A stretch of DNA of 64,000 bases, from assembly GCF_023618015.1 (NCBI RefSeq), contig NZ_JAJKBJ010000004.1:62001-126000 (forward strand), written 5' to 3'. The notes beneath the pieces were generated by a model. That model saw only the letters and a program-made list of their open reading frames with translations. It was not told the DNA's origin and ran no database searches. Position 1 is the stretch's first letter, and each line of letters begins with the position of its first letter. This document shows, piece after piece, positions 26,061-36,830 of the stretch. The position numbers and the translations under genes are program-made. The DNA is from Legionella maioricensis. Lineage in GTDB: Bacteria; Pseudomonadota; Gammaproteobacteria; Legionellales; Legionellaceae.

Positions 26061-28247
26061 ATGAAAAATAAAGTAGTCAGCCTTTTCTTTTTAGGAACCA
26101 ACTGTCACCGCAGTTCATATCAAGATGCCCTAACCAATTTTTATAAAGCCGCTAAAAAAAACGGAACAGCAGCTCGATTATTTGATGGGGTGGGCTCCGA
26201 TCCAGAGCATTTATCCGACAAACACCCGACTCCAGGTCAATATGTTTATGACGCAGAGGAAAATATAAAGAAAAAAATAAGTTCAAAAATATCACAAGGT
26301 GTAAGTGACTTGATGAAGCGTCTCACCGGATGTTTGGCTGGTGACGGAATGGATGATTTATTATTTGAATCCATTCTCTATCTGGAAAATCTGATCAAAA
26401 ATAATGGCGGTAAAATGCCTGAAACGGTTAATTTGCATGGTTTCAGCAGAGGAGCAGATGCTTGTTTAAGACTTGCTAACTTATTAGATACCATGTATCC
26501 GGAAGTTAAAGTCAATTTATTTCTTATTGATCAAGTTCCAGGACCTGGCCGTGGTGATCATCCCAGTTCTTATACCATTCCCAAGAACGTTCAAAGATTT
26601 GAATCCGTTCTTATGTTGCACGAATATACGCCTGGTTTTGATCCTCAAGATAGAAATCATTATGTATTAGCCAGTCCCCACACAACGAAAGTATCTACTA
26701 AAGTTTATCCGGGTTGGCATGGTAAAGCCATGTTATTGTCTACTGATAAAAAAACCAACCATGTGCCTCGCCTGTTACACGACGATTTCTTTCGGTTTGC
26801 AAAAGAAACAGGGAGTCTTCCTCAAGATGCTCTTATTCCGCCCTATAAAATAATGAAAACCTGGACGGAATACGACGATGAAATCGCACATGTTTTAAGT
26901 CCGGCAGATCGTTTCCATGAATACAATCAAATGCAGGAAAACTGGTGGTTCTACGCTAAAGGCACTCAGCTTAATACAAGAGATGTATTAACTGAGCATA
27001 AGTATTATAGCCAGGACCACCAATTATTTGTTAACCAGGAACATGGGGAATTATTTCAAAAATTCTATCCGAACCTTTTCGATAGATTTTTAAATGGGAA
27101 AAAAGTCCCTGAAGAAGAGGTAATAAAAGAACTGGGATCATTAGATGAAGAAACCCCTGAATTCTATGAAAGATTTTGCAGAATTTGCTCAATAAAAGAA
27201 GGCCAACCTTTACCAGAGCCTCGAAATGCTGCTTTTCATTTCCATACGCCACTTGGAGATACACCAGTAAAGGATGAGCTGACTTTTCTAAAACATTCAA
27301 TAACAGCCATCATTAATTACAGCTTATATCATAGCCAAGAAGATACCCTGGATACAAAAATTGCAACGAAATGGTTAAAAGAGATCTTAGACAAAGCACA
27401 TCAAATGGAACCTGAACAAGCAACACAAAGCTTACACAAAGCAATATATGCTGTAACCCAATATTTAAGCTCTGGTGAAAACCCTACAGGTTATATGGCT
27501 CTGCAACTAAAGAAGCTAAGTCAAACTCCTGAAAGGTTGGTTCAAGCCGCCGATAAATTTCTTGAAGAACACTACAATAGCAATCCAGAACTCCATCCTA
27601 AGCAACAAAAATACATAGTAAAAGTTCGTCAAGAACTCCAGGAAATAAAGGATAGTGAGCATTTGGATTATTTTCAAAAACTAAAAGAAGTCAAATCAAT
27701 TTTAAGTAACACAGCGGACCATTTACAACAGTTACAAATGAATGATGACTCAGTCATTTCTATTAATTTCCTTGCGGAAGCGTATCATAAGAGATCAAAA
27801 CTCCCTACTTTTAACCAATTAATTACAGGACTCAATGCCTTAAGTGCTCCAGGTTATGCTGAAACCAGCCTGGCTTCTGATATTGGCAAAGACTTTGAAG
27901 CTTATTATAAACGTAATCTGTTTTGGAATAGCGTTAATAAAATTCTAAGTGCGATAATGCCCATTTCCATTCCTCCTTTTGTTTCATCTGAGAAATCGGA
28001 TTTAGCCCACAGAATATATACAAAATTGGGGGAATTGGATAAATCAGGTCAAGGAAATAATCTGACAGAGATCTCTAAAGTTCTCACAGAAGGTCAAAAA
28101 GGACTGCACGAAATATACGTTAGTAATAAAGCACTGTCTAAAGGTGAATTTGATAAAACAATGGAAAAATCCCAAGGGAAACTTAATTCTGAAATTAGTG
28201 TACTGCCATTGGAGTCCATACACCCCCTGAATTCTTTAGCTCAATAA
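26061..28247 (+). CDS. Candidate Dot/Icm effector with alpha/beta-hydrolase (Tle1-like) N-terminus
   Basis: A 728-residue, largely hydrophilic protein without signal peptide. Residues 1-230 look like a hydrolase. GFSRG gives nucleophile Ser129, as in the DUF2235/Tle1 phospholipase group. Asp157 follows in LIDQVPGPG and His220 in YPGWHGKA, a plausible triad. Residues 300-600 are helical with repeated acidic and Gln-rich segments and no recognised domain. The last 15 residues are rich in Leu, Ser and Pro, compatible with a Dot/Icm C-terminal signal. It is a single-gene unit with its own possible operators. Effector status and lipase activity are inferences. Confidence 0.6.
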   Translation: MKNKVVSLFFLGTNCHRSSYQDALTNFYKAAKKNGTAARLFDGVGSDPEHLSDKHPTPGQYVYDAEENIKKKISSKISQGVSDLMKRLTGCLAGDGMDDLLFESILYLENLIKNNGGKMPETVNLHGFSRGADACLRLANLLDTMYPEVKVNLFLIDQVPGPGRGDHPSSYTIPKNVQRFESVLMLHEYTPGFDPQDRNHYVLASPHTTKVSTKVYPGWHGKAMLLSTDKKTNHVPRLLHDDFFRFAKETGSLPQDALIPPYKIMKTWTEYDDEIAHVLSPADRFHEYNQMQENWWFYAKGTQLNTRDVLTEHKYYSQDHQLFVNQEHGELFQKFYPNLFDRFLNGKKVPEEEVIKELGSLDEETPEFYERFCRICSIKEGQPLPEPRNAAFHFHTPLGDTPVKDELTFLKHSITAIINYSLYHSQEDTLDTKIATKWLKEILDKAHQMEPEQATQSLHKAIYAVTQYLSSGENPTGYMALQLKKLSQTPERLVQAADKFLEEHYNSNPELHPKQQKYIVKVRQELQEIKDSEHLDYFQKLKEVKSILSNTADHLQQLQMNDDSVISINFLAEAYHKRSKLPTFNQLITGLNALSAPGYAETSLASDIGKDFEAYYKRNLFWNSVNKILSAIMPISIPPFVSSEKSDLAHRIYTKLGELDKSGQGNNLTEISKVLTEGQKGLHEIYVSNKALSKGEFDKTMEKSQGKLNSEISVLPLESIHPLNSLAQ

Positions 28248-28372
28248 AAACAAAAGCTCCTGTCTGTTCCTAACTTGCAACCAGGCTACCTTGTTTTTTA
28301 AATTTAAGGATCTTTGGATGTCAAAGAGTACGCATATCCCCTTATCCTCATGATAATAGGGTCAGGATATCT

Positions 28373-28427
28373 AAAAAAAATTTTGCTCCTGATAAAGCGC
28401 TGAAAATACTTGCGCTTTATCAGGAGC
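28373..28427 (-). terminator. Strong intrinsic terminator of clpS-clpA
   Basis: GCTCCTGATAAAGCGC at 28385-28400 and its exact complement at 28412-28427 form a perfect 16-bp stem with an 11-nt loop. On the - strand the stem is followed by AAAA and then eight T residues (28380 down to 28373). It starts 31 bp after the clpA stop. It may also stop read-through from the convergent effector candidate gene, though without a T-run in that direction. Confidence 0.85.
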
Positions 28428-28457
28428 ATCCATTTGATATGCCCTGATTAATGGAGA

Positions 28458-30725
28458 TTAGAACACACCTTCTCGGTGATCATGACTATCAAAATGCAAT
28501 TTACCGTCTTTAACTTTTAATATGACGTGCCCACCATGAATTAATTTGCCAAACAACAGCTCATCAGCAAGTGGTTTTTTAACATTTTCCTGAATCAATC
28601 TGGCCATAGGACGAGCCCCCATTGCCTTATCATAGCCATGCTCTATTAACCATTCGCGTGCTGATTTATCGACCGTAAAGGTAACACCTTTATGACTTAA
28701 TTGTTCATCCAACTCCATTATAAATTTATCAACCACCAAACCAATGGTTTGAGCATCTAATGGAGCAAAATTAATAATTGCGTCCAGTCTGTTTCTAAAT
28801 TCAGGGCTAAACTGTTTTTTGATTACATCCAGGCCATCGTTAGAATTATCTTGCATTGAAAAGCCGATGGAATTACGAATAATTTCATTTGCCCCAGCAT
28901 TGCTGGTCATTACCATAATGACATGTCTAAAGTCAGCCTGACGACCATTAGTATCGGTTAAAGTGCCATGATCCATAATTTGCAGCAGTAGATTAAATAC
29001 ATCTGGATGAGCTTTCTCTATTTCATCAAGCAATAAAACAGCATGAGGATTTTTAGTCACTGCCTCAGTTAATAGTCCGCCTTGGTCATATCCAACATAC
29101 CCAGGAGGGGCTCCGATTAAACGAGAAACAGTATGTTTTTCCATATATTCGGACATATCAAAGCGTAAAAGCTCAATACCGAGTACATTAGCTAATTGTC
29201 GGGTCACTTCAGTTTTACCCACCCCCGTAGGGCCTGCAAATAAAAAGCATCCTACCGGTTTTTGAGGCTCTCGAAGACCTGAACGTCCTAATTTAATAGC
29301 AGAGGATAAGGCAGTAATTGCCTGATCTTGTCCATAAACTAATAATTTCAAATCTCGTTCCAGATTTTTTAGCGTATCCTTATCACGAGCTGAAACCTTC
29401 TTAATGGGTATGCGTGCAATTTTCGCAACAACACTCTCAATTTCAGTCACGCTAATTATTTTACGGCGTTTGTTCGCTGTTAGTAAATTCTGATAGGCCC
29501 CGGCTTCATCCACTACATCTATAGCTTTATCAGGTAAAAATCGATCATTTATATATTTAGCTGATAATTCTGCAGCAGCTTTTAAAGAAGCAATAGAGAA
29601 TTTGACGCCATGATGTTCTTCCAAACGACCTTTTAAACCTTTTAAGATTTCGAAGGTTTCGTCAATTGTTGGTTCAGAAATATCTATTTTTTGAAAACGT
29701 CTGGCTAAAGCTCTGTCTTTTTCAAAGATACCGCGATACTCCTGATACGTTGTAGAACCTATGCACTTCAATTCACCATTTGCCAATAATGGTTTAATCA
29801 AATTGGAAGCATCCATAACACCACCAGAGGCAGCTCCAGCACCAATTATGGTATGGATTTCGTCGATGAATAAAACCGCGCCTTCTTGCTGTCCCAGTTG
29901 TTTTAATACCGCTTTGAGACGTTTTTCAAAATCTCCACGATATTTGGTTCCAGCCAACAATGCGCCAAGATCGAGTGAGTAAACAATACATCCGCGGATC
30001 GCTTCGGGAATTTCACCATCAACAATACGTCTTGCCAATCCCTCTGCAATTGCTGTTTTACCTACGCCGGCCTCACCGACAAGTAATGGATTATTCTTTC
30101 GGCGTCTGCATAGTACCTGAATAGTACGTTGTATTTCTTCATGCCGACCGATTAGAGGATCTATCTTGCCTTGTTTTGCACGTCGATTAAGATTCATGCA
30201 ATAACTGTCAAGAGGAGATTCGCTACCTTCTGAAGACATCATATCCTCGTCCATAGAGGAATTCATGTGATCATGCATGTCATTATTTTGATATTTGGAA
30301 ACGCCATGAGAAATATAATTAATTACGTCAAGACGAGTAATATTCTCACGACGTAAAAAATATACTGCCTGGCTTTCTTGTTCGCTAAAAATAGCAGCAA
30401 GTACATTCGCACCGGTTACTTCAGTTTTTCCTGCTGACTGCACATGAAAAACTGCGCGTTGTAATACCCGTTGAAAACCAAGGGTAGGTTGAGTTTCTCG
30501 ATCTAACTCATCTTCAGGAATTCTGGGAGTTGTTTCATCTATAAACTCCATCAGATCACGTCGTAATGATTCAATATTAGCATCACATGCCTGCAATACA
30601 TTACCTGCTGCCGGATTATCAAGCAAGGACAACAGCAAATGTTCTACGGTCATAAACTCATGACGCTTTTCTTTTGCTTCCTTGAAGGCTAGATTCAAGG
30701 TGAATTCTAGTTCTTTATTTAACAT
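28458..30725 (-). CDS. clpA: ClpA, ATPase subunit of the ClpAP protease
   Basis: A 755-residue AAA+ unfoldase. The double Clp N-domain (about 1-145, [18 protein letters not shown]) is followed by D1 with Walker A GEAGVGKT and Walker [10 protein letters not shown]2 has Walker A GPTGVGKT and Walker [16 protein letters not shown]. The C-terminal small domain contains the ClpP-docking region. I start at ATG 30725, with AAAGGAG eight bases upstream, rather than nine codons earlier. It unfolds N-degron and other substrates and feeds ClpP, which is not in the window. It lies just downstream of clpS, its adaptor, on the same strand. Confidence 0.96.
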   Translation of the reverse strand: MLNKELEFTLNLAFKEAKEKRHEFMTVEHLLLSLLDNPAAGNVLQACDANIESLRRDLMEFIDETTPRIPEDELDRETQPTLGFQRVLQRAVFHVQSAGKTEVTGANVLAAIFSEQESQAVYFLRRENITRLDVINYISHGVSKYQNNDMHDHMNSSMDEDMMSSEGSESPLDSYCMNLNRRAKQGKIDPLIGRHEEIQRTIQVLCRRRKNNPLLVGEAGVGKTAIAEGLARRIVDGEIPEAIRGCIVYSLDLGALLAGTKYRGDFEKRLKAVLKQLGQQEGAVLFIDEIHTIIGAGAASGGVMDASNLIKPLLANGELKCIGSTTYQEYRGIFEKDRALARRFQKIDISEPTIDETFEILKGLKGRLEEHHGVKFSIASLKAAAELSAKYINDRFLPDKAIDVVDEAGAYQNLLTANKRRKIISVTEIESVVAKIARIPIKKVSARDKDTLKNLERDLKLLVYGQDQAITALSSAIKLGRSGLREPQKPVGCFLFAGPTGVGKTEVTRQLANVLGIELLRFDMSEYMEKHTVSRLIGAPPGYVGYDQGGLLTEAVTKNPHAVLLLDEIEKAHPDVFNLLLQIMDHGTLTDTNGRQADFRHVIMVMTSNAGANEIIRNSIGFSMQDNSNDGLDVIKKQFSPEFRNRLDAIINFAPLDAQTIGLVVDKFIMELDEQLSHKGVTFTVDKSAREWLIEHGYDKAMGARPMARLIQENVKKPLADELLFGKLIHGGHVILKVKDGKLHFDSHDHREGVF

Positions 30726-30755
30726 TGTCGTTGCTCCTTTCCAGCCCACCACCAG

Positions 30756-31079
30756 TTATTCGGGTTCCATGCTAGATAGCAATGGATGTTGATTCATTCT
30801 GGCGTATTCATTTACTAGGGCAATTTTTGTTTCTGCTATGTCTCGTGTAAATACCCCACACACGCCTTTCCCTTGAAGATGAACCTGCAACATCACCTGA
30901 ACTGCAATCTCCTCACTTAAATGAAAGAAATGCTTCAGTACTTCTACCACAAAATCCATTGGCGTATAGTCATCATTGAGCAATACAACTTTATATTTTC
31001 TTGGGACTTTAATATCAGTACGAGTTTTCGTCTCCGATATTACATGTCTCACAATTTCCTCTATATTTTGCCCGCTCAT
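30756..31079 (-). CDS. clpS: ClpS adaptor of ClpAP (N-end rule)
   Basis: A 107-residue protein with a flexible N-terminus and the ClpS core: [20 protein letters not shown] and [20 protein letters not shown]. The ND pair and the hydrophobic pocket bind N-terminal Leu, Phe, Tyr or Trp. The region [12 protein letters not shown] docks on the ClpA N-domain. It is the first gene of clpS-clpA, 30 bp before the clpA start. The gap 31080-31332 to icd has no gene I can support. Confidence 0.95.
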   Translation of the reverse strand: MSGQNIEEIVRHVISETKTRTDIKVPRKYKVVLLNDDYTPMDFVVEVLKHFFHLSEEIAVQVMLQVHLQGKGVCGVFTRDIAETKIALVNEYARMNQHPLLSSMEPE

Positions 31080-31332
31080 AACTTACAACCTCTTACTATT
31101 TTTATAGACTCCCTGCACGCATTTGGCCAGTAAATTTAGCTATTTTTAAGGAAATATTTGACTATTGAAATAATCAATAACATATTGATTAGATACAACT
31201 CACCCTATTGTAAATTAATTGCAATTTTTTACTGGGCTATCAAAACTTCATTTCTCTTTTAAGTATGGCATATTTAGGAGCAGAAACTATTCACCAAATT
31301 CTCTTAGAAAATGATGAATAGTTACTATGCAG

Positions 31333-32595
31333 TTACATGTGTTTGATCATCGCATCAGCAAAACCTGAGCTGCTTACCAGAGTAGCCCCGGTCATACCAC
31401 GTTCAAAATCATAAGTAACTGTCTTGGCTTCAATTGCGCCTTCCATGCCTCGGATAATGAGATCAGCGGCCTCAGTCCATCCCATATGCCGCAACATCAT
31501 TTCAGCGGAAAGAATAATGGAGCCTGGGTTCACTTTATTTTGACCGGCGTACTTTGGTGCTGTTCCATGGGTAGCTTCAAATACAGCAACTTCATCCCCA
31601 ATATTGGCACCAGGAGCAATACCAATACCGCCTACCTGAGCAGCCAGAGCATCAGAAATATAATCGCCATTTAAATTTAATGTAGCAATGACACTATATT
31701 CTTCTGGTCTTAAGAGAATTTGTTGCAAAAACGCATCTGCAATCACATCATTTATAATAATCTGTTTACCCGTTTTAGGATTTTTAAATTCCATCCAGGG
31801 TCCACCTTGATATTCTTTAGCTCCAAAAGAGTCACGAGCTACCTGATAGCCCCAATCCTTAAAGGAACCTTCGGTAAATTTCATAATGTTACCTTTATGA
31901 ACCAAAGTTACCGTTTCACGATCGTTATCAATTGCATACTGAATCGCAGCTTTTACTAAACGGGTAGTTCCCTCTTTTGAAACGGGTTTAATACCGATAC
32001 CGCAATGTTCAGGAAATCGAATTTTTTTAACACCCATATCTTTCATAAGAAATTGAATTACTTTTTTTGCTTCAGCAGTATCAGCTTGCCACTCAATACC
32101 CGCATAAATATCTTCTGAATTTTCTCTGAAAATTACCATATCGGTTTTCCATGGCTCTTTAACAGGGCTTGGAACACCACTAAAATAACGGATGGGACGT
32201 AAACAAGTATAAAGGTCCATATCCTGGCGAATAGCAACATTCAGTGAACGAATACCACCACCCACTGGAGTAGTTAAAGGGCCTTTAATGGAAACAACAA
32301 ATTTTTTCATCGCATCAATAGATTCTTTAGGTAACCATTGATCCTTACCATACACTTTAGTTGCCTTTTCCCCGGCATAAACCTCCATCCAGGCAATTTT
32401 TCTCTTATTGCCATAAGCTTTTTCGACTGCGGCATCAACAACACGAATCATAGGAGGTGTTACATCAACGCCAATGCCATCCCCTTCTATAAAAGGAATA
32501 ATCGGGTTATTAGGTACACGAAGAGAACGATCAGCTGCAACTGTAATGGCTTCGCCTTGTGAAGGCACTTTGATTTTATCGTATGTCATTGACAA
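31333..32595 (-). CDS. icd: NADP-dependent isocitrate dehydrogenase
   Basis: A 420-residue TCA-cycle enzyme converting isocitrate to 2-oxoglutarate and CO2. It closely follows the E. coli-type sequence: [22 protein letters not shown] contains the Ser phosphorylated by AceK in enteric bacteria. [16 protein letters not shown] binds substrate. [17 protein letters not shown] and TYDFER carry the Lys-Tyr and Tyr/Arg residues that favour NADP. The gene stands alone. A stem of TGAATAGTT-type arms lies 10-50 bp after the stop, but without a good T-run. Confidence 0.96.
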   Translation of the reverse strand: MSMTYDKIKVPSQGEAITVAADRSLRVPNNPIIPFIEGDGIGVDVTPPMIRVVDAAVEKAYGNKRKIAWMEVYAGEKATKVYGKDQWLPKESIDAMKKFVVSIKGPLTTPVGGGIRSLNVAIRQDMDLYTCLRPIRYFSGVPSPVKEPWKTDMVIFRENSEDIYAGIEWQADTAEAKKVIQFLMKDMGVKKIRFPEHCGIGIKPVSKEGTTRLVKAAIQYAIDNDRETVTLVHKGNIMKFTEGSFKDWGYQVARDSFGAKEYQGGPWMEFKNPKTGKQIIINDVIADAFLQQILLRPEEYSVIATLNLNGDYISDALAAQVGGIGIAPGANIGDEVAVFEATHGTAPKYAGQNKVNPGSIILSAEMMLRHMGWTEAADLIIRGMEGAIEAKTVTYDFERGMTGATLVSSSGFADAMIKHM

Positions 32596-32781
32596 CTCCG
32601 TAAATTTAGAGAGATCAATGATAGCATGTGATAATAAGGAATCCCAAATATCAATTAACAGACTTTTTCAAAAGACAGTAAAAAGCTAAAAATCCATGAA
32701 TGGTCAAAAATACAAACTATTCATGCATTAAACATTTCTTTTAAATAGAATCCATATCGGTAATTCGATGGGATATTTCAA

Positions 32782-35028
32782 CTACAAATTTTCACCAAAA
32801 TTTTTCTTGCTCTGTTTCTGGGTTAGCAATTGAGTACAATCTTTTTCATTCAAAGGCTTGCTGAAATAGTATCCTTGAACTTGATTACTATGATGTTTTT
32901 TTAAAAATTCAACTTGTTCCTTATGCTCTACTCCTTCAGCCAAGACATTTATTCCCATGTTTTTTGTCATACCAATAATTGCCTGGACGATGGAAGCATT
33001 GTAAGGATCGGTTGTAATATTATCTATAAAAGTTTTATCGATTTTTACTGTATCAAATGGAAAATGTTTTATATAACTCAAGTTTGAGTATCCAGTACCA
33101 AAATCATCGATCGCAAAATGAATACCTAACTCTTTCAATTCAATCATTTGTTGAATGACCTCAGAAACATTTCCCAAGATCAGGTTTTCTGTTATTTCCA
33201 GTTCTAAACAATCAGGATCAAGCTGTGTTTCTTCAAGAATACTCTTAAGAACGAACAAAAAATTTTTTTGTCGAAATTGCTTCACAGAAATATTAACTGA
33301 CATTTTTAGCGTATGAAAAATGGATGTCTGGTGCCAAAATTGAGCTTGAGCACAGGCTGTTCTTAAAACCCACTCCCCAATGGAAATAATAAGGCCTGAC
33401 TCTTCGGCGATAGGAATAAACGTTGTTGGTGGAATTAGGCCTAACGAAGGATGTCGCCAACGCAATAATGCTTCTACCCCAATAATGATACCTGATTTTA
33501 AGTCAACCAAAGGCTGATAATTTAGAGATAACTCATTGTTTTTTAGCGCCTGGCTAAGGGCTATAGTTAGCTCAGTTCGTTGCATAATCTGTTTATTAAA
33601 CTCTTCCATGTAAAATTGAAACCTGTTGCGACCAAGTTCTTTTGCATGGTACAAAGCTGCATCTGCGTTTTTTAACAAAGTATCTGAATCCAGACCATCT
33701 CGAGGATAAATACTCACCCCGATACTTGCAGTAGCAATAAGCTCGCGCTCTTCTATTTGACATGGGGTTGAAAATAACTCTACAAATTGATTAAGAAGCC
33801 CAATAAGATTTTTTTCATCTGCCTGCGAGCCCAAAATGACAATAAACTCATCCCCTCCCATCCGAGCGACGGTATCATTTTCACGCACAAAATTGGATAG
33901 CTTTTTTGCTTGTTGCTTTAGCAATAAATCACCAAATTTATGCCCATAGGTGTCGTTTACTTCTTTAAAAAAATCTAAATCCACCACCAAAATAGCTACG
34001 CACAAGTTATAACGTTTGGCATGTGAAATTGCTTGATTAATTCGATCCGTCAATAAAGCACGATTAGGTAACCCAGTCAAAATATCATGGGTGGCTTGAT
34101 GGAGTAATTGCTGCTCTAACTCCTTCCGCTCCGTGACATCACGAAAGCTATAAACTATACCTATCACTTGGTCGTGCAGATATTGCGGTTGGGCAAACAG
34201 CTCCAATACACTACCTGTTTTTAATTTCCATTCCCTGTTTCTTTTTTGTTGGGGATGTGCTTGTAAATCCCTCATCATTTGCATGAAAATGACTGGATCC
34301 TCAACTTGCTTCGCTAGTCGCTGAAAAACAAGGCTGGACTTTTCTGATTGAAGTAGTTCTTTTGAAATATCCCATTGAGTCAAAAAATTTTCGTTATACA
34401 CTAAAACCTGTTCGTTTAGTCCAACGCCGAGAATCCCTTCCTGTACAGACTCAATTGTTGTTTGGGTCAGAGAGCTTAAGCGCTCCAATTCATTAGTACG
34501 ATTTTTAACTAGAGTATTCAAATGAGCTATTAATTCCCATTTTCTAGTTAATGCCGCAGCTAATTGATTAATTTCAATTACTTCAAAGGGTTTTTTCAAA
34601 ATTAAGAGATTATCAGAATTTTCTAACTCACTGGTAATATCTTCCCAAGAGTGATCAGAATAGGCAGTGCAAATGACCATTTGAATGTAGGGATCTATCT
34701 CCCAAATTCTTTTAATTGTTTCAATACCATCCCAACCCGGAGGCATTCTCATATCAATAAAAGCTAAAGCGTAAGGCTCTCCTCTCAACACGGAATCTTT
34801 TACTAATTCAAGTGCTTCTTGCCCTTGGTAAGCTGAGTCAATTTTATAATCCGGTGCATTATAATTTTTAGCATTTCTGACTTTTCCAAATAAAATTTCT
34901 TCGTCATCGTCTAGAGCCACATCATCACTTTGAGAAAGAATTTTACAAAAATCCTTATGGATCTCTGCATTGTCATCAACCAACAAAATACGTTTTTGTT
35001 TTGTGTGATCCACAGTCATTCCCTTCAT
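32782..35028 (-). CDS. Response regulator with PAS-like, GGDEF and EAL domains
   Basis: A 748-residue protein. The receiver domain (about 13-160) has the phosphoacceptor Asp92 in AFIDMRMPP and Lys146 in ILKKPFE. A PAS-like region (190-300) ends in a PAC-like VTERKELEQQ. GGDEF is intact at 391-395 (ARMGGDEFIV), and EAL is intact at 519-521 (GVEALLRWRHP) with DDFGTGYSNLSYIK later. It should both make and degrade c-di-GMP, controlled by phosphorylation. It is divergent from an MHYT histidine kinase, like the characterised L. pneumophila Lens pair Lpl0330/Lpl0329. The start could be three codons later. Confidence 0.9.
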   Translation of the reverse strand: MKGMTVDHTKQKRILLVDDNAEIHKDFCKILSQSDDVALDDDEEILFGKVRNAKNYNAPDYKIDSAYQGQEALELVKDSVLRGEPYALAFIDMRMPPGWDGIETIKRIWEIDPYIQMVICTAYSDHSWEDITSELENSDNLLILKKPFEVIEINQLAAALTRKWELIAHLNTLVKNRTNELERLSSLTQTTIESVQEGILGVGLNEQVLVYNENFLTQWDISKELLQSEKSSLVFQRLAKQVEDPVIFMQMMRDLQAHPQQKRNREWKLKTGSVLELFAQPQYLHDQVIGIVYSFRDVTERKELEQQLLHQATHDILTGLPNRALLTDRINQAISHAKRYNLCVAILVVDLDFFKEVNDTYGHKFGDLLLKQQAKKLSNFVRENDTVARMGGDEFIVILGSQADEKNLIGLLNQFVELFSTPCQIEERELIATASIGVSIYPRDGLDSDTLLKNADAALYHAKELGRNRFQFYMEEFNKQIMQRTELTIALSQALKNNELSLNYQPLVDLKSGIIIGVEALLRWRHPSLGLIPPTTFIPIAEESGLIISIGEWVLRTACAQAQFWHQTSIFHTLKMSVNISVKQFRQKNFLFVLKSILEETQLDPDCLELEITENLILGNVSEVIQQMIELKELGIHFAIDDFGTGYSNLSYIKHFPFDTVKIDKTFIDNITTDPYNASIVQAIIGMTKNMGINVLAEGVEHKEQVEFLKKHHSNQVQGYYFSKPLNEKDCTQLLTQKQSKKNFGENL

Positions 35029-35186
35029 CTTCCGCTATAATGATAAATATTAGGATATAGGCTGGTCTTTGTCGATAATTGCATTTGTACTGGCCTTGAT
35101 TTTATAATAATCTGTTGATTTAGCAGCAATAAATCTCCTCGAAAATACGCTTATTCACCGTCATATAAACCCCTAAGGATGAGGTT

Positions 35187-36797
35187 ATGTTCGCGCAATT
35201 TTTCCAAACGCTCCCCATTCCCCAGGATCAACTTACCGGAACATACAGCATTCGTTTGGTAGTATTATCTTTCCTGGTCGCAACCGCAGCTTCTTATGTT
35301 GCCCTGGATGTTACCTATAGAATGAGAGATGTAAGTATCAGTAAATTTGAAAGCTTTCTTTGGTTAATTGGTGGTTCACTTGCTATGGGAGCAGGCATTT
35401 GGTCTATGCATTTCATTGGCATGTTGGCTTTTATCATGCCTATGCCAATGCTTTACGATCCCACTTTAACCGGTTTATCTATAGTAGTAGCCATTATTGC
35501 ATCGGGACTGGCACTTTCTTTGTTACGCCCCAAAAATATTAAACTCCTCTACCTGATATTAGGGGGAATAGTGATGGGCTTCGCCATTGCAGCCATGCAT
35601 TATACCGGCATGGCTGCGATGTCGATTAGTATGAACATTCATTATCTGCCAAATGTCTTTATTCTTTCCATTTTGATTGCTATTTTTGCTTCTGAAGCCG
35701 CTTTATATTTAGCAATAAAAAGTACGCAAGCCGATATAAAAAATCGTTTTCTTCTAAAGATTATTAGTGCACTAATTATGGGCGCGGCTATATGTGGAAT
35801 GCATTATACCGGTATGGCTGCAGCAATATTTACCCCCTTAAGCACCATGCCCAATATGGGCGTGGGAGAAAACCCTGATTCAATGTCGGTTATGATTGCC
35901 ATTGTAACTATCTTCATTTTAGGTATAGCAATAACTATTTCCTCGTTTAAAGAGGTTCTTACTGAAAAATCAGTGAAAATAGCTCGTCAATCGGGAATGG
36001 CTGAAGTGGCTTCAAGTGTATTACACAATGTGGGCAATGTATTAAACAGTGTCAATGTATCGTCATCCTTAATAAAAGACCATCTCAGAAAGATTGATAT
36101 ACAAAAATTAGCAGATGTTAATAATTTGATTCATGAGCATCAACACGATTTGGGAACTTTCATTAGCTCAGATCCCAGAGGCTCCCGACTCCCCAATTAT
36201 CTCAGTCTGTTAACCAACAAATGGCAAACAGAATATAATTCTTTAATTGAAGAAATTAACAGGTTAGAACAAAACATCCAACATATTAAGGAAATTATCG
36301 CTTTACAGCAGTCCTTTAGCGGGATTATTAGTTTTTCAGAATTAATCTCAATTGAAAAACTGATAGATGAAGCATTAACTTTAGCCGGCATTAATTTCTC
36401 AAGGCATAAAATTATCGTAAACAAAGAATACATCAAGTTTAAAAAAATCCACGTGGATAAATTAAAATTAACTCAAGTACTGATCAATTTAATATACAAC
36501 GCAAAAGAAGCCGTAATAGAATCAAGAAATAAAGAAAAAATCATTCGGATAAAAGCAGGCCCTATAGATGAAAGTTCATTTTTTATACAAGTAATTGATA
36601 ACGGTATCGGCATTGAGAAGGCACATCAATCACAAATTTTTTCCTATGGATACACCACCAAAAAATCAGGGCATGGTTTTGGACTGCACTCAAGTATTAT
36701 TGCAATCAATGAAATGAAAGGATCATTAGAAGTTGCATCTGAAGGAGTTAATAAGGGAGCCACATTTACCATTAAGTTGCCTTATAAAGCAACTTAA
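35187..36797 (+). CDS. MHYT-domain sensor histidine kinase
   Basis: A 536-residue protein with about seven N-terminal membrane helices carrying three MHYT motifs: MHFIGM at 74-79, MHYTGM at 137-142 and MHYTGM at 205-210. MHYT domains are proposed metal-mediated sensors of oxygen, CO or NO. The dimerisation region has SVLHNVGNVLNS with candidate phospho-His280. The ATPase domain has N box LINLIYNAKEAV, G1 DNGIGIE and G2 GHGFGLHSS. It is divergent from the REC-GGDEF-EAL gene, with 158 bp shared upstream sequence, and probably phosphorylates that protein. The atypical H-box recalls the atypical kinase Lpl0330. Confidence 0.9.
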   Translation: MFAQFFQTLPIPQDQLTGTYSIRLVVLSFLVATAASYVALDVTYRMRDVSISKFESFLWLIGGSLAMGAGIWSMHFIGMLAFIMPMPMLYDPTLTGLSIVVAIIASGLALSLLRPKNIKLLYLILGGIVMGFAIAAMHYTGMAAMSISMNIHYLPNVFILSILIAIFASEAALYLAIKSTQADIKNRFLLKIISALIMGAAICGMHYTGMAAAIFTPLSTMPNMGVGENPDSMSVMIAIVTIFILGIAITISSFKEVLTEKSVKIARQSGMAEVASSVLHNVGNVLNSVNVSSSLIKDHLRKIDIQKLADVNNLIHEHQHDLGTFISSDPRGSRLPNYLSLLTNKWQTEYNSLIEEINRLEQNIQHIKEIIALQQSFSGIISFSELISIEKLIDEALTLAGINFSRHKIIVNKEYIKFKKIHVDKLKLTQVLINLIYNAKEAVIESRNKEKIIRIKAGPIDESSFFIQVIDNGIGIEKAHQSQIFSYGYTTKKSGHGFGLHSSIIAINEMKGSLEVASEGVNKGATFTIKLPYKAT

Positions 36798-36830
36798 TGG
36801 TATCCAACACGATTCAAATGCACTTGGAAG

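Noticed and set aside
31270-31335. icd terminator formed by TGAATAGTT/AACTATTCA arms
   Set aside because: The arms pair over about 9 bp but the loop is long and no T-run follows on the - strand, so I did not list it as a feature.
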